Source of the DNA: Platynereis dumerilii
Taxonomy: Eukaryota > Annelida > Polychaeta > Phyllodocida > Nereididae
DNA length: 64,000 nucleotides
Reading direction: 5' to 3'
Assembly: GCA_026936325.1 (NCBI GenBank)
Contig: JAPTHN010000010.1
Coordinates: 51,705,283-51,769,282 of the forward strand
Both the position numbers and the translations under genes were made by a program. How positions within the stretch are numbered: the first letter of the stretch is position 1; every line of letters starts with the position of its first letter. Under the pieces are notes generated by a model. That model saw only the letters and a list, made by a program, of their open reading frames with translations, was not told the DNA's origin and made no database searches. Positions 60,170-64,000 of the stretch are shown piece by piece.

Positions 60170-62000
60170 TATGTTAATTGGTGGGACACACACAGACTAA
60201 ACGTTAAATATGTCTGTTGACAGATACATCTGTGATATTGATACGTAGTATTACATGCATAGACCAAGTATTATCTAGTTGTAAATATCCGAAAAATTCA
60301 CTATGGGGAAGGCCTAAGGTGCACCATGTGGCGCCATCTATAGCAAGCATGAACATGACTTGTTTTCTTACCTGATTTGTATGTTTCAGTAAATATTCAT
60401 ACTTACCAAACAGTTATGAAAACATTTTGAATCATTTGTTTATCCAGTAGCATAAAGATTTGCATAAGTATAGAAATATTTGTTAAGAGCATCTTAGTTG
60501 AAGTTTACACTGTTTTAAACACAAATAAGCAAGTGGGTAAAAATATATGTTCTGGAATGTTCATAAGGCTTCAGGTCATTTATTTATTTGACTCGACACA
60601 GGTGCTCTTATGATTATGCAAATTATTTACGCTGGAGGCTGTTCTTTTTATTGGAAACCCCCTCCGAAACACATAGGCTGAGTGAGTGGAGCAGGGGGAG
60701 CATCAGGCTTTGAGCAGCACTGGTGGAACAGCCGAAGGAATTGGAAGCCTGTTTTGCGATGAATAAGGTGTGAAATGAAGGCAGATTTCAAAGGAATTAG
60801 AGGGTTTTGAAGGATAACAGACCTTATTTCAAGGGAAAATGTCATTTGGCCGACATATGCAAAGTTTTGTGAGGATTGAGAGAGGAATGGCAGAGAAATA
60901 AGATAAACAACAAAGTTACAAAGATAGAGTATGATTAAATAGATTTTTCCCATTATTTACTGTGGGCATATTTATAAAATGATAGATTGACATTTCAAGA
61001 AGTTAGATTTCCTCCTATCCAGGCCTCCCTTAAGTAATAGGCAATTAAGTGCATTGTTGCGGCTAAGAGCATAGGGGCACGCCAATATCACTCTCCACAC
61101 ATCAAATACACTTTTAAGACACCAATATCATTATTTATTGGCTTGTCATGTGACTGATCTCCTGGTACATGATTGGTCTTAAATGTGTGATGCAGAATAT
61201 ATGTCATTATATACATGTATAACTCACATGGATTATCACAGTTTTCAATATATATGTAAACATGATTGACTGATTTGATTTATTGACTGTAAGACATTGA
61301 CATTTATGTATATTTTCTTCGTTTTGTGTTAAAAGATAAATATGATGATACCGATAACACCACAGTAAATGATTTTCTGCTTTTACACTGAACTACAATG
61401 TAACATTTGTTATTGACCTCCTGGAAAAAAATTTCCAAAAAAAAACATTTTCCCAAAAAAAAAGAATTTCCAAAAAAAAAATTCAAAACAGCAATAGGTT
61501 TAAACACTTTGACTGTGCTGGAAAGCCAGTTTGTGTTTCTTTTTGTTAAACTGCAGAATTCTCTTCAAAATGTATCTCGTCCTATTTCAGCAATGGGTAG
61601 CCACAAAAATAAAAAATTCACATATTCTGATTCTGTATTTTATAACCAAGAAACTTCTTTAAAATTGATATTTTTTATTTCAATTTTATAGCACAATGTT
61701 TTTATCTAAACATAGGCACTTACGCGAAAATTGGTGAAAAAGTGCATTTTTTGTCACTCAATGTCATACCATGGTCCCATAACCTATGTAAGCAATGTAA
61801 CATTTGCTTAATGTTGTTGTTCTGATCAATACGCAACTTTTGACATCATTTGTGTTTTTCTGTGTCTTCCCATTGGCGTGCAATTCATTTTTTACTAAAA
61901 TTGAAAACACAATTTTTTTCTTGCTGTTGCTGCAGCAGGGCACAGCAGAAGGTGTTTCCTCTCAGGTCCTCCCTCACGGACCTATAACATGTCAATAAAA
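60170..62000. other. Unannotated region
   Basis: A minus frame at 60648-60953 (101 codons) is unrecognised. Around 61425-61485 lies a run of A-rich TTTCC(A)n units of low complexity. Nothing else supported. Confidence 0.45.
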
Positions 62001-62080
62001 CTCCTCACTGCACAATATAACTTCTCACTGTCCAATATAACTTTTCACTGTCCAATATAACTTTTTCTCTGCCTAATACA
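62001..62080. repeat. 20-bp tandem repeat, four units
   Basis: The unit CTTCTCACTGTCCAATATAA is repeated four times in exact 20-bp register. The first and last units are diverged. Confidence 0.88.
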
Positions 62081-63250
62081 GCAAGGATATTATCCAAGAA
62101 TACTCGCTTGTGATTGGCTGACACAATCCGAGTGGAGAATATATGGGAAATATTTTCTCTGCACATACCCTACTGATGCTGATGACAATTTGTTTCATGC
62201 TGTAAGATGCAGTTTCACAGGGTTGGTGGTATCAAATCTTAAAATCTTGTGCTGTCTTTAATGGCGAAGCCCTCCTGGGAGCTCTCAGTTCCTATCTTTT
62301 TTATCTTTGTGATCATCTGGCCACGATTGATTTCATGTGACACACAATCAAACTTTTTTAGTACAGTAAGTGCAGCGAGGTGGGTGGCACTGGCATCCTG
62401 TTCAGTCTGAGAGACAAGAAGAGTTGGTTATCCCTGGGCATGTATTGTGAATGGATGGTTTATTGGGGCTTAACATCCTGTGTTTGAGACACATCTATTG
62501 AAATCCAGAGTGTTACCAATTGAGCTTAGCCCAGGGCTCCCACCAAGTAATCGTTTTGCTCCAAAATGTTTTTTTGTTTTTTACATTTTCTTTTCAACTG
62601 TCCACTTGAGCATCTTGAGGCTTATTCCTGCAGCAGTTTCATTGGTCATCACAATAAAGAGGACGGTTTCACTAAGGAATTTTTCATCACCATAAATTTA
62701 CTATATAGAAAAACCCATATTAAAGTGGTTATTTGATGAGTCCTGGTCATTCAGTATAGCCTCATGATATGTCATATTAACTGATTTTGATTGTGAGACT
62801 CAGATACACAATTTAATTTCGTCAACGTGTACTACTGCTCTCATGAGAAGAATATGATATCAAAACTATAATTCATCAGCACCATGGCACTGTGCACTAA
62901 CGAGGGGGGTACCCTCGCCATCGAAGCAGCCATTACAACACTCGATTCAAAGTAATTTTCTGCCATCCTGAGATTATTACGTCAAATCCAAAACCTATAT
63001 TTATCAAGCATGTAGTTTTAATGTTAAACTAAACATTGGGCCAGCAATTCCACGTGTAATAGATCACAGTTCTAATTATCAGATTTTGCATTTGAAATAC
63101 ATCGTAAGGGCTAGGGTAACCACTAAAGCCTCTCGAGGGTACCACCATTTCAAATAATCGTCATGGTGAGGGTACCACCTGAAATTACTGGTCAATAAAT
63201 ATTTCTTTTTTGCTGTAAAACCATTGTTTAAGTGTGACATAAACAGCAAT
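62081..63250. other. Unannotated region
   Basis: Contains GGTACC-centred motifs (GGGGGGTACCCTCGCC near 62905, CGAGGGTACCACC near 63134, GTGAGGGTACCACC near 63166) that look like remnants of one dispersed repeat. No gene recognised. Confidence 0.4.
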
Positions 63251-63255
63251 AATGA

Positions 63256-63412
63256 TGTTACTAGATAGATAAGACAGATAAGAAGACAGATATGAAGAAA
63301 ATAGATAGATACAATGTAGATAGATGGATTGATAGATAGATAGATAGATGTATATATTATCACAGTTACATAGATAGATAGATACATACATACACACATG
63401 TATACATAGGCA
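63256..63412. repeat. Imperfect GATA/TACA microsatellite
   Basis: Runs of GATA with interruptions, then a TACATACATACACACATG tract, followed by a G run at 63428-63439. Confidence 0.9.
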
Positions 63413-63584
63413 TACAGGATGGCCATTGGGGGGGGGGGGTCCTGTCGCTATTTTGCTGTGATTTTTTAACATGTTATGAATGTGACCCGGGCAGTTGATC
63501 TGCCCTAATATTGCTTAGAATTTTCTCTGACTAGCTATTTGCTGCTACCCCTGGCCCCCACGGATTGCGCCTAAGGATAGACAG

Positions 63585-63637
63585 ATAGAGCAAGATTAGA
63601 GTTAGATAGATAGATAGATAAACAGATAGATAGATAA

Positions 63638-63698
<61 letters not shown>

Positions 63699-63708
63699 CA
63701 GATAGATG
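63585..63708. repeat. GATA microsatellite
   Basis: Long, almost pure GATA array, longest at 63637-63700. Confidence 0.95.
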
Positions 63709-63925
63709 ATAACTTAATCTGACTGTTTAATTTCATTCAGTTTATCAGTCATGTTTCTCTCAATTTATTTTCATTAATAACATTGAGGCAGATCCCATTT
63801 TGCATTTACAGTGTAGACCTACATGTACCATGTGTCAGCTCATCTGTGTTTGGTCATTGCAACCTTATAGGCCAATACAAGACCCATTATAATTTAATTC
63901 TTCACTATCTCAGATGGGCAAAAAG

Positions 63926-64000
63926 CTAAATAGTTGATTGATTGAATAAACTTTATTGAGCTCAATGCATGTTGGTAGGGTACTTCGGTGTTGTATGATG
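63926..64000 (-). mobile_element. 3' tail of a LINE running off the right edge
   Basis: On the minus strand the sequence ends AATAAAGTTTATTCAATCAA followed by a TCAA repeat. This is the same layout as the 3' end of the LINE at 53105 (AATAAA, a short TTTATT/ATTC motif, then a simple-repeat tail). No coding sequence is inside the window. Confidence 0.5.

Noticed and set aside
63079-63472. Two overlapping Tyr/Ile/Ser-rich minus frames resembling membrane proteins
   Set aside because: They are translations of the GATA/TACA microsatellite.
63256-63708. Regularly spaced short repeats suggestive of an array such as CRISPR
   Set aside because: They are simple GATA microsatellites with no unique spacers, in an animal genome.
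1-64000. LTR retroelements, Polinton-type elements or other capsid-bearing elements
   Set aside because: No long terminal direct repeats, protease/integrase order, capsid or protein-primed polymerase motifs were seen; all reverse transcriptase pieces are of the non-LTR type.

Overview
This window is nuclear DNA from an invertebrate animal. It is AT-rich, gene-poor and very repeat-dense. It holds one recognisable intron-containing receptor gene, several non-LTR retrotransposons (LINEs), decayed Tc1/mariner and Merlin DNA transposons, many foldback or TIR-only elements, and GATA microsatellites. The receptor (somatomedin-B-like domain plus Methuselah-like seven-helix domain) belongs to a group known from echinoderms, hemichordates, amphioxus and molluscs. 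The frequent palindrome TAGGCCTA and the repeat mix suggest a marine invertebrate, perhaps an ambulacrarian. That is an impression only; the sequence does not settle the phylum.

Layout. 1-20.6 kb: a tandem segmental duplication of about 5.68 kb. Copies 1 and 2 are nearly identical. Copy 3 is older and is split by a 5'-truncated LINE, two foldback elements and a 1.66 kb TIR element. A fourth, scrambled copy lies at about 34.0-36.6 kb. 20.6-25.3 kb: unannotated DNA, a GC-rich hairpin and a 2.2 kb element with Tc1-type ends. 25.4-29.1 kb: the receptor gene on the + strand, with two exons visible and a 5' exon not found. 29-44.5 kb: no confident gene; many small TIR elements, a degenerate mariner copy and palindromes. 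44.5-48.4 kb: a second tandem duplication, one copy of which carries two clean insertions that the other lacks. 48.7-58.8 kb: a nested composite. A Merlin-family transposase gene (ISXO2/IS1016-like DDE domain) is interrupted by a LINE with a perfect 11-bp target duplication, a short palindromic element and a hAT-like element. Its intron holds a second, nearly full-length CR1/Jockey-like LINE in the opposite orientation. 58.8-64 kb: unannotated DNA, short direct and tandem repeats, GATA arrays and the 3' tail of another LINE running off the right edge.

Functionally, only the receptor looks like a living host gene. Its 5' side lies 190 bp from the Tc1-type element and its intron carries a small TIR element. 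The duplications give paired empty and filled sites, so several otherwise anonymous insertions can be delimited and ordered in time from this sequence alone. I saw no tRNA, rRNA, CRISPR array or LTR element.
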